From the NCBI RefSeq assembly GCF_030403745.1, contig NZ_JAQMWP010000005.1, forward strand, positions 434,001-498,000: a stretch of DNA of 64,000 nt, written 5' to 3'. Source of the DNA: Streptomyces sp. S.PB5. GTDB taxonomy: Bacteria; Actinomycetota; Actinomycetes; Streptomycetales; Streptomycetaceae. Below the pieces are notes generated by a model. That model searched no databases. It saw nothing but the letters and a program-made list of their open reading frames with translations, and was not told the DNA's origin. Of this stretch, positions 33,407-42,275 are shown one piece after another. The position numbers and the translations under genes are program-made. Position 1 is the first letter of the stretch, and each line of letters begins with the position of its first letter.

Positions 33407-35920
33407 ATGAGCAACCCGGCCCCCTCGCCCCGCTCCCTCGCCGAGGCCCTCCGCGCCAGGGACGACGCCTCCCTCGGGGCGTTGCTGCGTGCCCGACCCG
33501 ATCTCATCACGCCGGTCCCGACGGATCTGACCCAGCTCGCCACGAGGGCCGGCACGCGGGCCTCGGTCGTCAGGGCGCTGGAGCGGCTGGACCGGTTCGC
33601 ACTGCAGACCGCGGAGGCGCTGGCCGTGGCGGGGGACCCGGCCTCGTACGAGGAGCTGCGGGGGCTGATGGCCGGGGACGCCGACGACCCGACGGTGGCC
33701 GGGGCGCTCCCCCGGGCCCTGGGCACCCTGCGCGAACAGGCCCTGGTGTGGGGCGAGGACGACCGCCTGCGTCTGGTGCGCACCGCGCGGGAGCTGCTCG
33801 CGCCCTCGCCGCAGCACCCGTCCCCGACCGGCCTCGGCCCGTCTGTGCAGGAGGCCACGGCAGGCATGTCGCCGGGCCGTATCCAGGAGATCGTCGGCGC
33901 GGCGGGCCTGCCCTCCACCCACGACTCGGTGTCCGCGGTCACCGCCCTCACCGCGCTCTTCACCGACCGGAAGCGCATGACGGCACTGCTGGCCGGCCTT
34001 CCGGAGGACTCCCTGGACGTGCTGAGGCGCCTGGTGTGGGGCCCGCCGTACGGGCAGGTCACGGCGGATCCCGCGCCCCGCCTCCGACGTCTCCTGGACC
34101 TGGGGCTGCTGCTGCCGACGGCGCCCGGGACGGTCGTACTGCCCCGCGAGGTGGCCCTGCATCTGCGCGATGGCCTGGCCCACCGTGCGACGGAGCCCCT
34201 GCCTCCCGGCGTCGAGCCCGTCGCCACCCACCGTCCACAGGTTGTGGACGCGACGGCGGCCGGCCAGGCGTACACGGCGGTGGCGACCGTGGAGGAGTTG
34301 CTGAAGGACTGGGACGAGGGCGGGCCGGCCGTGTTGCGGGCCGGTGGTCTGAGCGTCCGGGACCTCAAGCGGACCGCCGTCGCCCTGGACGTCCCGGAAC
34401 CGGTGGCCGCGTTCTGGGTCGAACTCGCGTACGCGGCGGGCCTGATCGCCTCCGACGGCGAGGCCGACGAACGGTACGCGGCGACCCCCGCCTACGACGA
34501 GTGGCTGGAGCAGTCCGCCGCCGACCGCTGGGCGCAGCTCGCGGAGGCATGGCTACCGGCGACCCGGACGCCCGGTCTGATCGCCGGCCGGGACAACAAG
34601 GACCGCACCCTGTCCGCCCTGGGCCCCGGCCTCGACCGCAGCGCCGCGCCCGAGGTACGGCACCGGGTGCTGACCCTGCTGGCGGGGCTCCCGGAGGGCA
34701 CGTCGCCGGCGGCCGAGTCGGTGCTGGCGCGGCTGCGCTGGGAGCGGCCGCAGCGCCGGGAGGAGGACCTGCGGTCGCGGCTCGCGGAGTGGACGCTGAG
34801 CGAGGCCGAGTTGCTGGGGGTGACCGGGAGGGGCGCCTTGTCGGGGCACGGCCGGGCGCTTCTCGGGCTGCCGGCCAGGCAGGCCCCGGCAGCCCCGGCC
34901 GAGGACCCGAAGGGCCCGGGCGACAAGCTGCCGGTGCACCATGTGACCCCCGTCCCGGAGCCCCTCACCCCCACCGAGCAGGCGGTCGCGACCGCGGCGG
35001 CGGCCCGCCTCCTGGCCCCTCTCCTGCCCGAACCCCTGGACCACGTCCTGCTCCAGGCCGACCTCACCGCGGTCGCCCCGGGCCCCCTCCAGCGTCCGCT
35101 GGCCGACGTCCTGGACGTCCTGGCCGACGTGGAGTCGAAGGGCGGCGCCACGGTCTACCGGTTCACCCCCGGCTCGGTCCGCCGTGCCCTGGACGCCGGC
35201 CGGTCGGCCTCCGACCTGCACGCCTTCCTGACGTCCCACTCCCGCACCCCGGTCCCGCAGCCCCTCGCCTACCTGATCGACGACGTGGCCCGCAAACACG
35301 GCCATCTGCGCGTCGGGGCGGCCTCCTCCTACGTCCGCTGCGACGACGACGCCGTACTCAACGAGATCCTCGCCGACAAACGGGCCACCGGCCTCGGCCT
35401 GCGCCGGCTGGCCCCGACCGTCCTGGCCGCCCAGGCCGACCCGACCGCCCTCCTGGACGGTCTGCGCCAGATGGGCTTCGCCCCGGCCGCCGAATCCGCC
35501 GAGGGCGACGTCCTGATCGCCCGGGCCCACGCCCACCGCACCCCGCCCCGCACCCCGCCCGAGCCGGTCCCCGACGGCCCGCCGGTGCCGGACACCACGC
35601 TGCTCTCGGCGGCGATCCGCGCCGTCCGCGCGGGCGACCTGGCCTCCACGGCCCCCCGCAAGGAGAGCCCCTCCCGCCCGGCCGGGGAACTCCCCCGCAC
35701 CAGCTCCGCCGAGACCCTCGCCACCATGCAGGCCGCCGTCCTCACCAACGAGGCCCTCTGGATCGGCTACGTCAACGCCGAGGGCTCGGCCAGCCAGCGC
35801 GTCATCGCCCCGATCCGCGTGGAGGGCGGCTTCGTGACGGCGTACGACCACACGGCGGACGAGGTGAAGACGTACCCCTTGCACCGCATCACGGGAGTGG
35901 CGGAACTGGCGGACGACTAG
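33407..35920 (+). CDS. Helicase-associated domain protein (XPB-linked)
   Basis: 837 residues from ATG 33407. The N-terminal third contains winged-helix-like segments (DLTQLATRAGTRASVVRALE, LKRTAVALDVPEPVAAFWVE). The C-terminal region carries the helicase-associated (Helicase_C_3) signature: VLLQADLTAVAPGPL, VYRFTPGSVRRALDAGRSAS, KHGHLRVGAASSYVRCDDDA. No ATPase motifs are present. In actinobacteria this gene lies near the XPB-type helicase, as here, and may be its partner in DNA repair or transcription. Confidence 0.87.
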   Translation: MSNPAPSPRSLAEALRARDDASLGALLRARPDLITPVPTDLTQLATRAGTRASVVRALERLDRFALQTAEALAVAGDPASYEELRGLMAGDADDPTVAGALPRALGTLREQALVWGEDDRLRLVRTARELLAPSPQHPSPTGLGPSVQEATAGMSPGRIQEIVGAAGLPSTHDSVSAVTALTALFTDRKRMTALLAGLPEDSLDVLRRLVWGPPYGQVTADPAPRLRRLLDLGLLLPTAPGTVVLPREVALHLRDGLAHRATEPLPPGVEPVATHRPQVVDATAAGQAYTAVATVEELLKDWDEGGPAVLRAGGLSVRDLKRTAVALDVPEPVAAFWVELAYAAGLIASDGEADERYAATPAYDEWLEQSAADRWAQLAEAWLPATRTPGLIAGRDNKDRTLSALGPGLDRSAAPEVRHRVLTLLAGLPEGTSPAAESVLARLRWERPQRREEDLRSRLAEWTLSEAELLGVTGRGALSGHGRALLGLPARQAPAAPAEDPKGPGDKLPVHHVTPVPEPLTPTEQAVATAAAARLLAPLLPEPLDHVLLQADLTAVAPGPLQRPLADVLDVLADVESKGGATVYRFTPGSVRRALDAGRSASDLHAFLTSHSRTPVPQPLAYLIDDVARKHGHLRVGAASSYVRCDDDAVLNEILADKRATGLGLRRLAPTVLAAQADPTALLDGLRQMGFAPAAESAEGDVLIARAHAHRTPPRTPPEPVPDGPPVPDTTLLSAAIRAVRAGDLASTAPRKESPSRPAGELPRTSSAETLATMQAAVLTNEALWIGYVNAEGSASQRVIAPIRVEGGFVTAYDHTADEVKTYPLHRITGVAELADD

Positions 35921-36024
35921 TCCCCGATCGCCTGGTCCCTGATCACCGCGGGGGCGGTGGGAGCGCCCACACGGCGGAGCGGCCGATCGGCGGAGCCGCG
36001 GACGGGCACAGCCGTGCCCACCGG

Positions 36025-36573
36025 TCAGCAGGCGCTGACCGGGGCGTCCGCCGGCAGGTCGAAGTACGTCCGGGCCTCCGCCTCCAGGCTGTCGGAGTCG
36101 ATCGGCGCCTCCGCCCGCGACTGCGCGAACAAGCCGAAGTGGGACTCCGTCCACTCCGCGTACCCGGCACCGTCCGGCGGCTCCTCCCGGGAAACGACCC
36201 GATAGCCGCCGTCCGTCTCCCGCTCCAGCCGCACCACCTGCGGATACCGGCCGCCGCTGCACTCCACCAGGGCCTGGTCCCGTGCTCCGTACTCCATGCA
36301 CAGCGCGTTGACGCCCGCCCGTACGAGTCCGTCGCGCTCGTCCAGCTCCAGCGCCTCCGCCCGGCAGAACCAGCGGGCCTCGACCCCGGGCACGGTCTCC
36401 CCGAAGCCGTCCCCCCGCGAGTCCGCCGCGAGCCTGGCCTCTATGACCGGCCGGACCTCGCCCCACAGCCGCCCGTCGACCTCACCGGGACCCATCGCCC
36501 AGGTGCCGGTCCCCACCAGCACCACCACGGCCCCCACCCCGGTCGCCCAGCCGCGCACCGACAACCCCGCCAT
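36025..36573 (-). CDS. Hypothetical protein with N-terminal membrane anchor
   Basis: 182 residues from the ATG at 36573. One hydrophobic segment (GWATGVGAVVVLVGTGTWAM) near the N-terminus serves as anchor or signal. The soluble part contains three cysteines (WFCRAEAL, ALCMEYGA, LVECSGG) and a Cys at the C-terminus, so disulfides are plausible outside the membrane. No family recognised. It lies convergent to the helicase-associated gene and divergent from the XPB-type helicase gene. Confidence 0.7.
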   Translation of the reverse strand: MAGLSVRGWATGVGAVVVLVGTGTWAMGPGEVDGRLWGEVRPVIEARLAADSRGDGFGETVPGVEARWFCRAEALELDERDGLVRAGVNALCMEYGARDQALVECSGGRYPQVVRLERETDGGYRVVSREEPPDGAGYAEWTESHFGLFAQSRAEAPIDSDSLEAEARTYFDLPADAPVSAC

Positions 36574-36732
36574 ACCCCCACCCTCCGCACCTCGCGCCCA
36601 GCGCGCCGCTCGCCCGGTCAGACGGTCGAGGAGGGCGTGGGGTTGCCCAGGAGGGGGCCACCGCTTCGGCGCGCGGTACGGCACACTGGACGTTTGGCCG
36701 TGACCTCTGGCCTTCCGGAAAGGGTGCCGCGC

Positions 36733-38376
36733 GTGAATGGTCCGCTCATCGTCCAGTCAGACAAGACCCTGCTCCTCGAAGTCGACCACGAGCAGGCCGA
36801 CGAGTGCCGTCGGGTCATCGCGCCGTTCGCCGAGCTGGAGCGGGCGCCGGAGCACATCCACACCTACCGGGTGACGCCGCTGGGGCTGTGGAACGCGCGG
36901 GCGGCCGGGCATGACGCCGAGCAGGTGGTGGACGCCCTGGTTCAGTACAGCCGGTATCCGGTGCCGCACGCGCTGCTCGTGGACATCGCCGAGACGATGG
37001 ACCGGTACGGGCGGCTGACGCTCAGCAAGCACCCCGCGCACGGGCTCGTGCTCACCACCACGGACCGGCCGGTGCTGGAGGAGATCCTGCGGTCGAAGCG
37101 GATCGCTCCGCTGGTCGGCGCGCGGATCGACCCCGACACCGTGGTCGTGCACCCCTCGGAGCGCGGGCAGATCAAGCAGACCCTGCTGAAGCTGGGCTGG
37201 CCGGCCGAGGACCTCGCCGGGTACGTCGACGGTGAGGCCCACCCCATCGAGCTGGCCGAGGACGGATGGGCGCTCAGGCCCTACCAGAAGCAGGCTGTGG
37301 AGAACTTCTGGCACGGCGGGTCGGGCGTGGTCGTGCTGCCCTGCGGTGCCGGCAAGACCCTCGTCGGCGCCGGGTCCATGGCGCAGGCCAAGTCGACCAC
37401 GCTCATCCTCGTCACCAACACCGTCTCGGCCCGGCAGTGGAAGCACGAGCTGGTGAAGCGGACCTCGCTGACCGAGGACGAGATCGGCGAGTACAGCGGG
37501 ACGAAGAAGGAGATCCGGCCCGTCACCATCGCCACCTACCAGGTGCTCACCACCAAGCGGAAGGGTGTCTATCCGCACCTGGAGCTGTTCGACTCCCGGG
37601 ACTGGGGGCTGATCGTCTACGACGAGGTGCATCTGCTGCCGGCTCCGGTCTTCAAGTTCACGGCGGATCTGCAGGCCAGGCGGCGGCTCGGGCTGACCGC
37701 GACCCTCGTCCGTGAGGACGGACGGGAGTCGGACGTCTTCTCGCTCATCGGCCCCAAGCGGTTTGACGCGCCCTGGAAGGAGATCGAGGCGCAGGGCTAC
37801 ATCGCGCCCGCCGACTGCGTCGAGGTCCGGGTCAACCTCACCGACTCCGAGCGGCTCGCCTACGCCACCGCCGAGCAGGAGGAGAAGTACCGCTTCTGTG
37901 CGACGACCGCGACCAAGCGGAAGGTCACGGAGGCGCTCGTCAAGCGGTTCGCCGGGCAGCAGATCCTGGTCATCGGGCAGTACATCGACCAGCTCGACGA
38001 GCTCGGCGAGCATCTGAACGCCCCCGTCATCAAGGGCGAGACCCCCAACGCCCAGCGCGAGAAGCTCTTCGACGCCTTCCGGGAGGGCGAGATCAGCGTG
38101 CTGGTGGTGTCCAAGGTCGCCAACTTCTCCATCGACCTGCCGGAGGCGACCGTCGCCATCCAGGTCTCCGGCACCTTCGGCTCACGGCAGGAGGAGGCCC
38201 AGCGGCTCGGCCGGGTGCTGCGGCCCAAGGCGGACGGCCACCAGGCGCACTTCTACTCCGTCGTCGCCCGCGACACGATCGACCAGGACTTCGCCGCGCA
38301 CCGCCAGCGGTTCCTGGCGGAGCAGGGGTACGCCTACCGGATCGTGGACGCGGACGAGCTGCTGGCCGGGGGCTGA
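36733..38376 (+). CDS. XPB-type DNA repair helicase
   Basis: 547 residues from GTG 36733. The N-terminal damage-recognition-like domain is VNGPLIVQSDKTLLLEVDHE; Walker A is LPCGAGKT (205-209), the Walker B box is YDEVHLLPAP (DEVH 297-300), motif III is LGLTATL, and motif VI is RQEEAQRLGRVLRPK. This is a superfamily 2, 3'-5' helicase homologous to eukaryotic XPB and mycobacterial XPB, unwinding DNA with ATP. The 2,049-codon open frame that includes it is a GC artefact upstream of this start. Confidence 0.93.
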   Translation: MNGPLIVQSDKTLLLEVDHEQADECRRVIAPFAELERAPEHIHTYRVTPLGLWNARAAGHDAEQVVDALVQYSRYPVPHALLVDIAETMDRYGRLTLSKHPAHGLVLTTTDRPVLEEILRSKRIAPLVGARIDPDTVVVHPSERGQIKQTLLKLGWPAEDLAGYVDGEAHPIELAEDGWALRPYQKQAVENFWHGGSGVVVLPCGAGKTLVGAGSMAQAKSTTLILVTNTVSARQWKHELVKRTSLTEDEIGEYSGTKKEIRPVTIATYQVLTTKRKGVYPHLELFDSRDWGLIVYDEVHLLPAPVFKFTADLQARRRLGLTATLVREDGRESDVFSLIGPKRFDAPWKEIEAQGYIAPADCVEVRVNLTDSERLAYATAEQEEKYRFCATTATKRKVTEALVKRFAGQQILVIGQYIDQLDELGEHLNAPVIKGETPNAQREKLFDAFREGEISVLVVSKVANFSIDLPEATVAIQVSGTFGSRQEEAQRLGRVLRPKADGHQAHFYSVVARDTIDQDFAAHRQRFLAEQGYAYRIVDADELLAGG

Positions 38377-38450
38377 GCAATCAGGTCCCGCTGCGTGTGA
38401 CGGGCTCGGTATCCTGGCGGCACAGCACGGGCCACGGTAAGGAGAGCGCC

Positions 38451-38735
38451 ATGCCTCACGAGGACATCTACGTGGTGCTGTACACCGAACCGGCGGCCCG
38501 CGACCGTGACCGCCTGGACCCCGTCCGCAGGGCCGCCTTCGACAAGGCTGTCGCCATACTGGCCCGCGATCCCTACCCGGAGGTCTCGCGGTCCATCGGA
38601 ATCGGCGACCAGGACCGGGAGATCAGGCTCACCTCGCAGATCGTCGCCGAGTACATGGTGTCCCGGGGGCGACTGCTGCTGGTCATGCTGCGGATCTTCG
38701 ACGACGCGGACATCCTGCTGCCCGAGGAGAACTGA
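38451..38735 (+). CDS. RelE/ParE-like toxin-family protein (orphan)
   Basis: 94 residues, start behind AAGGAGAG. The sequence VVLYTEPAARDRDRLDPVRR, then IRLTSQIVAEYMVSRGRLLL and VMLRIFDDADILL, fits the compact RelE/ParE fold pattern. No antitoxin-like gene is adjacent on either side, so this may be a degenerate or stand-alone member. Assignment is by overall pattern only. Confidence 0.65.
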   Translation: MPHEDIYVVLYTEPAARDRDRLDPVRRAAFDKAVAILARDPYPEVSRSIGIGDQDREIRLTSQIVAEYMVSRGRLLLVMLRIFDDADILLPEEN

Positions 38736-38768
38736 ACGGGGCCGGGCGGTCGCCGCAGAGACACACGG

Positions 38769-38951
38769 TCACTTGCGGCGGACGCCGGCTTCCTCGCCGT
38801 ACTCGCCGAGTATGAACACGTCGAAGGCGGCGCCCGCGAAGACGCGGATCGCGCGCAGGGCGTTGCCGATGCGGTGGGTGCCGTGGAGGTCGGAAACCGG
38901 GGTCGCGCCGGACGGGCGACCGGGGGCTGGGGTGAAGGTCGCTGCACTCAT
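38769..38951 (-). CDS. Small conserved hypothetical protein
   Basis: 60 residues from ATG 38951. The central part (SDLHGTHRIGNALRAIRVFA, GAAFDVFILGEYGEE) looks structured and streptomycete-like. No family name recognised. An in-frame ATG at 39026 adds 25 residues but lacks coding character. Confidence 0.6.
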   Translation of the reverse strand: MSAATFTPAPGRPSGATPVSDLHGTHRIGNALRAIRVFAGAAFDVFILGEYGEEAGVRRK

Positions 38952-39085
38952 GTCTCCATGGTGGCTTCCGAGGCATAAGGACGGCATCGGCCTCAGGTCC
39001 TCAATTGGTGTGATACCTGAGTACACCCTGTGGGTGGAGCCTCCCCCGGCTGACGGAGGGGCGATCCCCTAGGGGGCGGGGGAAA

Positions 39086-39106
39086 GGGGCCTCGCAACAG
39101 GGCCCC
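39086..39106 (+). promoter_or_regulatory. Rifamycin-associated element (RAE) candidate
   Basis: A GC-rich inverted repeat with arms GGGGCC...GGCCCC around TCGCAACAG. It lies directly upstream of a candidate promoter for the HelD gene. RAEs of this form precede rifamycin-resistance genes in actinomycetes, including helR, and mediate induction by rifamycins. Match is by recollection of the consensus. Confidence 0.7.
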
Positions 39107-39115
39107 GGAAAACGG

Positions 39116-39146
39116 TTGGCCCTCGCCCCGGCCCCCCGTCTAGAAT
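39116..39146 (+). promoter_or_regulatory. Candidate promoter of helD/helR
   Basis: -35 TTGGCC (39116-39121), 19-bp spacer, -10 TAGAAT (39141-39146). The -10 is a good match to the housekeeping consensus and lies 150 bp before the TTG start. The RAE is 9 bp upstream of the -35 box. Bases 38952-39085 upstream show no further feature I can support. Confidence 0.6.
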
Positions 39147-39297
39147 CTCCGCTCTTGCCCGCCTCCCACCCGGAGTGCCGCCGCCCGGACGGAAACCGGT
39201 CGGTACCGCGCTGCCGCGCAGTCGCACCAGTCACGTAGCCCCACCCGCCACGCGGCCGCGCCAGCATCCAGCCCGCAGCACCTTCGGAGGCACCCCC

Positions 39298-41349
39298 TTG
39301 TCCACGCCCGTCGACGACCCGCTCGGCCCGCTCAACCGGGAACGCTCCCACCTCGCCGAGTCCCGTGCCGCCCTGCGCGCCATGCGGGAGGACGTCGAGT
39401 CCCTCGACATCGGTGATGTGACCGCGAACTGGGTCAACGCCCAGGTCCTGGAGCGGCAGATCAACGAGCGCATCAAGGCCCTCGCCGACCTCAGCGACAC
39501 CCCCCTCTTCTTCGGCCGCCTCGATTATCTGCACGCCCCGGGCGCCGACCAGGCCGAAGGCGCGGACGGCGAACGCTTCTACATCGGGCGCCGGCACGTC
39601 CACGACCACGACGGCGACCCCATGGTCATCGACTGGCGTGCGCCGGTGTCGCAGCCGTTCTACCGGGCGTCCAAGAAGGACCCGATGGACATCGCGCTGC
39701 GCCGCCGCTTCGGCTACACGCGCGGTGACATCACGGCGTACGAGGACGAGCATCTCTCCGACCCCGCCGAGGCCGCCACCACCAGCAAGCTCCTCCAGCA
39801 GGAGATCGAGCGGCCGCGTGTCGGCCCGATGCGCGACATCGTGGCGACCATCCAGCCCGAGCAGGACGAGATCGTCCGCAGCGGCCTGAACGGAACCGTG
39901 TGCGTCCAGGGCGGCCCCGGCACCGGGAAGACCGCCGTCGGTCTGCACCGGGTCGCCTACCTCCTCTACGCCCACCGCGAGCGGCTCGCCCGCACCGGCA
40001 CCCTCGTCATCGGACCGAACCGGTCCTTCCTGCACTACATCGAGCAGGTCCTCCCGGCGCTCGGCGAGTTGGCGGTCCAGCAGGCGACCGTCGACGACCT
40101 GGTCTCCCGGAGTGCGGAGGTGCGCGGGACCGATGACGCGCCCGCCGCCGTCATCAAGGGCGACGCGAGGATGGCGGAGGTGCTCCGGCGCGCCGTCTAC
40201 TCGCACGTCACCCTGCCCACCGAGCCGGTCGTCGTCGTGCGCGGGTCACGCCGGTGGCGGGTCCCGGCGTACGAACTCGAGGACATCGTCCGTGAGTTGC
40301 TGGACCGGGACATCCGCTACGGCGCCGCACGCGACGCCCTTCCGCAGCGCATCGCCCACGCGGTGCTGGTGCAGATGGAGCGGTCGGGCGAGGCGCCCGA
40401 CGACCGTGTGCAGGACTCGGTGGCCCGCAACGCGGCGGTGAAGGCGGCCGTGAAGGAGCTCTGGCCGCCGGTCGACCCCGCCAAACTCGTGCTGCGGCTG
40501 CTCACCGACGCGGACTTCCTCGCCGTGCACGCGGAGGGAATCCTCGACGAGGACGAGCAGAAGACGATCCTGTGGGCGAAGCCCGTACGGTCGGTGAAGT
40601 CGGCCAAGTGGTCCGCCGCCGACGCGGTGTTGATCGACGAGGCGTCCGACATCGTCGAGCGCACGCACTCGCTCGGGCATGTGGTGCTGGACGAGGCGCA
40701 GGACCTGTCCCCCATGCAGTACCGGGCGGTCGGCCGCCGCTGCACGACCGGTTCCGCGACCGTCCTCGGTGACCTCGCGCAGGGCACCACGCCCTGGGCG
40801 ACGCGGAGTTGGGACGAGGCGTTGGCCCACCTGGGCAAGGCGGACGGGGTGATCGAGGAGCTGACGGCCGGTTTCCGTGTGCCGACGGATGTCATCACGT
40901 ACGCGTCCCGGCTCCTTCCGCATATCGCGCCGGGCCTTACGCCGGTCGCGTCGGTGCGTGAGAACCCGGGGTTCTTCGATCTCCGGGAGACCGGCGGTAC
41001 GGACGAAGTCGTCGCCGCGTGCGTGGAGTTGCTGGGCAACGAGGGGTCGACGGGGTTGATCGCGGCGGATGCGAGGGTGCCGGTGCTGGCGGAGGCACTC
41101 GACGCGGCCGGCATCGGCTACCTCGACCCCGGTGAGGAGACCACCGAGGAGACCCGGCTGACCCTCGTCCCGGCGTCGCTCGCCAAGGGTCTGGAGTACG
41201 ACTATGTCGTGCTGGACGAACCGCAGGCGGTGGTGGACGGGGAGCCGGACGAACGGACCGGGCTGCGGCGGCTGTACGTGGCTCTGACCCGAGCGGTGTC
41301 GGGGCTGATCGTGACGCACGCGGCGCCGCTGCCGCGCCAACTCACCTAG
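39298..41349 (+). CDS. helR: HelD-family RNA polymerase-recycling helicase (HelR-like)
   Basis: 683 residues from TTG 39298 with GGAGG 8 bp upstream. A long N-terminal coiled coil (RERSHLAESRAALRAMREDV, VNAQVLERQINERIKAL) precedes Walker A GGPGTGKT (205-212). Later motifs include VVLDEAQDLSPMQYRAVGRR, TAGFRVPTDVI and RRLYVALTRAVSGL. It is a UvrD-like superfamily 1 protein that dissociates stalled RNA polymerase. With an RAE upstream, HelR-type rifamycin tolerance (displacing drug from polymerase) is the most likely role. Confidence 0.88.
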   Translation: MSTPVDDPLGPLNRERSHLAESRAALRAMREDVESLDIGDVTANWVNAQVLERQINERIKALADLSDTPLFFGRLDYLHAPGADQAEGADGERFYIGRRHVHDHDGDPMVIDWRAPVSQPFYRASKKDPMDIALRRRFGYTRGDITAYEDEHLSDPAEAATTSKLLQQEIERPRVGPMRDIVATIQPEQDEIVRSGLNGTVCVQGGPGTGKTAVGLHRVAYLLYAHRERLARTGTLVIGPNRSFLHYIEQVLPALGELAVQQATVDDLVSRSAEVRGTDDAPAAVIKGDARMAEVLRRAVYSHVTLPTEPVVVVRGSRRWRVPAYELEDIVRELLDRDIRYGAARDALPQRIAHAVLVQMERSGEAPDDRVQDSVARNAAVKAAVKELWPPVDPAKLVLRLLTDADFLAVHAEGILDEDEQKTILWAKPVRSVKSAKWSAADAVLIDEASDIVERTHSLGHVVLDEAQDLSPMQYRAVGRRCTTGSATVLGDLAQGTTPWATRSWDEALAHLGKADGVIEELTAGFRVPTDVITYASRLLPHIAPGLTPVASVRENPGFFDLRETGGTDEVVAACVELLGNEGSTGLIAADARVPVLAEALDAAGIGYLDPGEETTEETRLTLVPASLAKGLEYDYVVLDEPQAVVDGEPDERTGLRRLYVALTRAVSGLIVTHAAPLPRQLT

Positions 41350-41376
41350 CTGCTTAATGCAGATCGGCGGGTGCGG

Positions 41377-41445
41377 GTGCGTGGGGGCTGGTCGCGCCCA
41401 CGCGGCGGAGCCGCATATCGATACAGCCCCGCGCCCCTTAGGTAG
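41377..41445. repeat. Streptomyces intergenic GC-rich repeat
   Basis: GTGGGGGCTGGTCGCGCCCA, then CGCGGCGGAGCCGCATATCG and CAGCCCCGCGCCCCTTAG. The outer GGGGCTG and CAGCCCC can pair. It is located between the convergent helD and cutC genes, where it may terminate both. A related partial copy lies around 35943-36010. Confidence 0.5.
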
Positions 41446-41475
41446 GCGCAGTCACCGACGCCGCGAAGTAGCCGT

Positions 41476-42174
41476 CTAACCGACCTCGCCGTCCACGGCC
41501 CGCCGCCACCGCGAAACCGCGTCCACAGAGACCGGCCCCGCCCACCCCTCCGGCCTCGCCGCACCCCCGATGTGGAACGCGTCGATCCCGGCGGCCAGCA
41601 ACCCCGGCACATGTTCCAGCCCCAGCCCACCCCCCACCAGGATCTGCGGCTCGTACCCCGGCTCCCCGCGCCGCCGCGCCTCGGCGAGCAGCGTGGGGAG
41701 GCCGTCGTCCACGCCGGCCGCCGATCCGGCCGTGAGGTAGGTGTCCAGGCCCGGCAGGTCCGCGAGCTGTTTACGCAGGGCGTCGCGGTCGGTGGCGTGG
41801 TCGATGGCGCGGTGGAAGGTCCAGCGGCAGCCGTCGAGTCCGGCGGCCACCCGCTCCACCGCCCCCAGGTCCACGCCGCCGTCGGCGTCCAGGAACCCGA
41901 GCACGAACTCCTCCGCCCCGGCCTCCCGCATCTCCCGCGCGACCCGGACCACCCGCGAGACGTCCCCCGCGTCGAACCCGTCCGCCAGTCGCAGCATCAC
42001 CCGCAGCGAGATGTCGACGGCGCCCCGGATCCCGACGAACGTCTCGACGGGCGGGGTCAGCCCGTCGGCCGCCATGTCGGTGACCAGCTCGAGCCGGTCC
42101 GCGCCTCCGGCCTGGGCGGCGACCGCGTCCTCGACGTCGAGGGCGATCACCTCCAGGACTGCTCGCTTGCTCAT
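41476..42174 (-). CDS. cutC: CutC family protein
   Basis: 232 residues from ATG 42174, TIM-barrel. Signatures: LEVIALDVEDAVAAQAGGADRLELV, MLRLADGF where many members have IRPR, RWTFHRAIDH, YLTAGSAAGVDDGLPTL and ILVGGGLGLEHVPGLL. Long linked to copper homeostasis in E. coli but the true activity is unsettled. It is preceded by a DasR-like palindrome. Confidence 0.9.
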   Translation of the reverse strand: MSKRAVLEVIALDVEDAVAAQAGGADRLELVTDMAADGLTPPVETFVGIRGAVDISLRVMLRLADGFDAGDVSRVVRVAREMREAGAEEFVLGFLDADGGVDLGAVERVAAGLDGCRWTFHRAIDHATDRDALRKQLADLPGLDTYLTAGSAAGVDDGLPTLLAEARRRGEPGYEPQILVGGGLGLEHVPGLLAAGIDAFHIGGAARPEGWAGPVSVDAVSRWRRAVDGEVG

Positions 42175-42196
42175 GGGACCCCATTCATCGGCGGCT

Positions 42197-42212
42197 ACAG
42201 GTCTAGTCCAAT
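42197..42212. promoter_or_regulatory. DasR/GntR-type operator candidate ACAGGTCTAGTCCAAT
   Basis: Matches the dre consensus (ACTGGTCTAGACCACT-like) at about 12-13 of 16 positions, with the central GGTCTAG-CCA intact. It lies 23 bp upstream of cutC. DasR senses GlcN-6-P in streptomycetes; other GntR proteins use similar sites, so the regulator is uncertain. Confidence 0.45.
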
Positions 42213-42275
42213 TCAAAGACTACGCCCGTGGCCACCGAGCCCGCGACAAGATCGGCCCCGAAGCCGCCCGGACCC

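Noticed and set aside
32227..38376. A 2,049-codon open frame on the plus strand
   Set aside because: Only the last 547 codons are a real protein (the XPB-type helicase from GTG 36733). The rest runs antisense or out of frame through three clearly coding genes and is Pro/Arg/Gly-rich, a normal artefact of high GC.
38451..38951. Toxin-antitoxin pair made of the RelE-like gene and its neighbour
   Set aside because: The 60-residue neighbour is on the opposite strand, convergent, and does not resemble a DNA-binding antitoxin.
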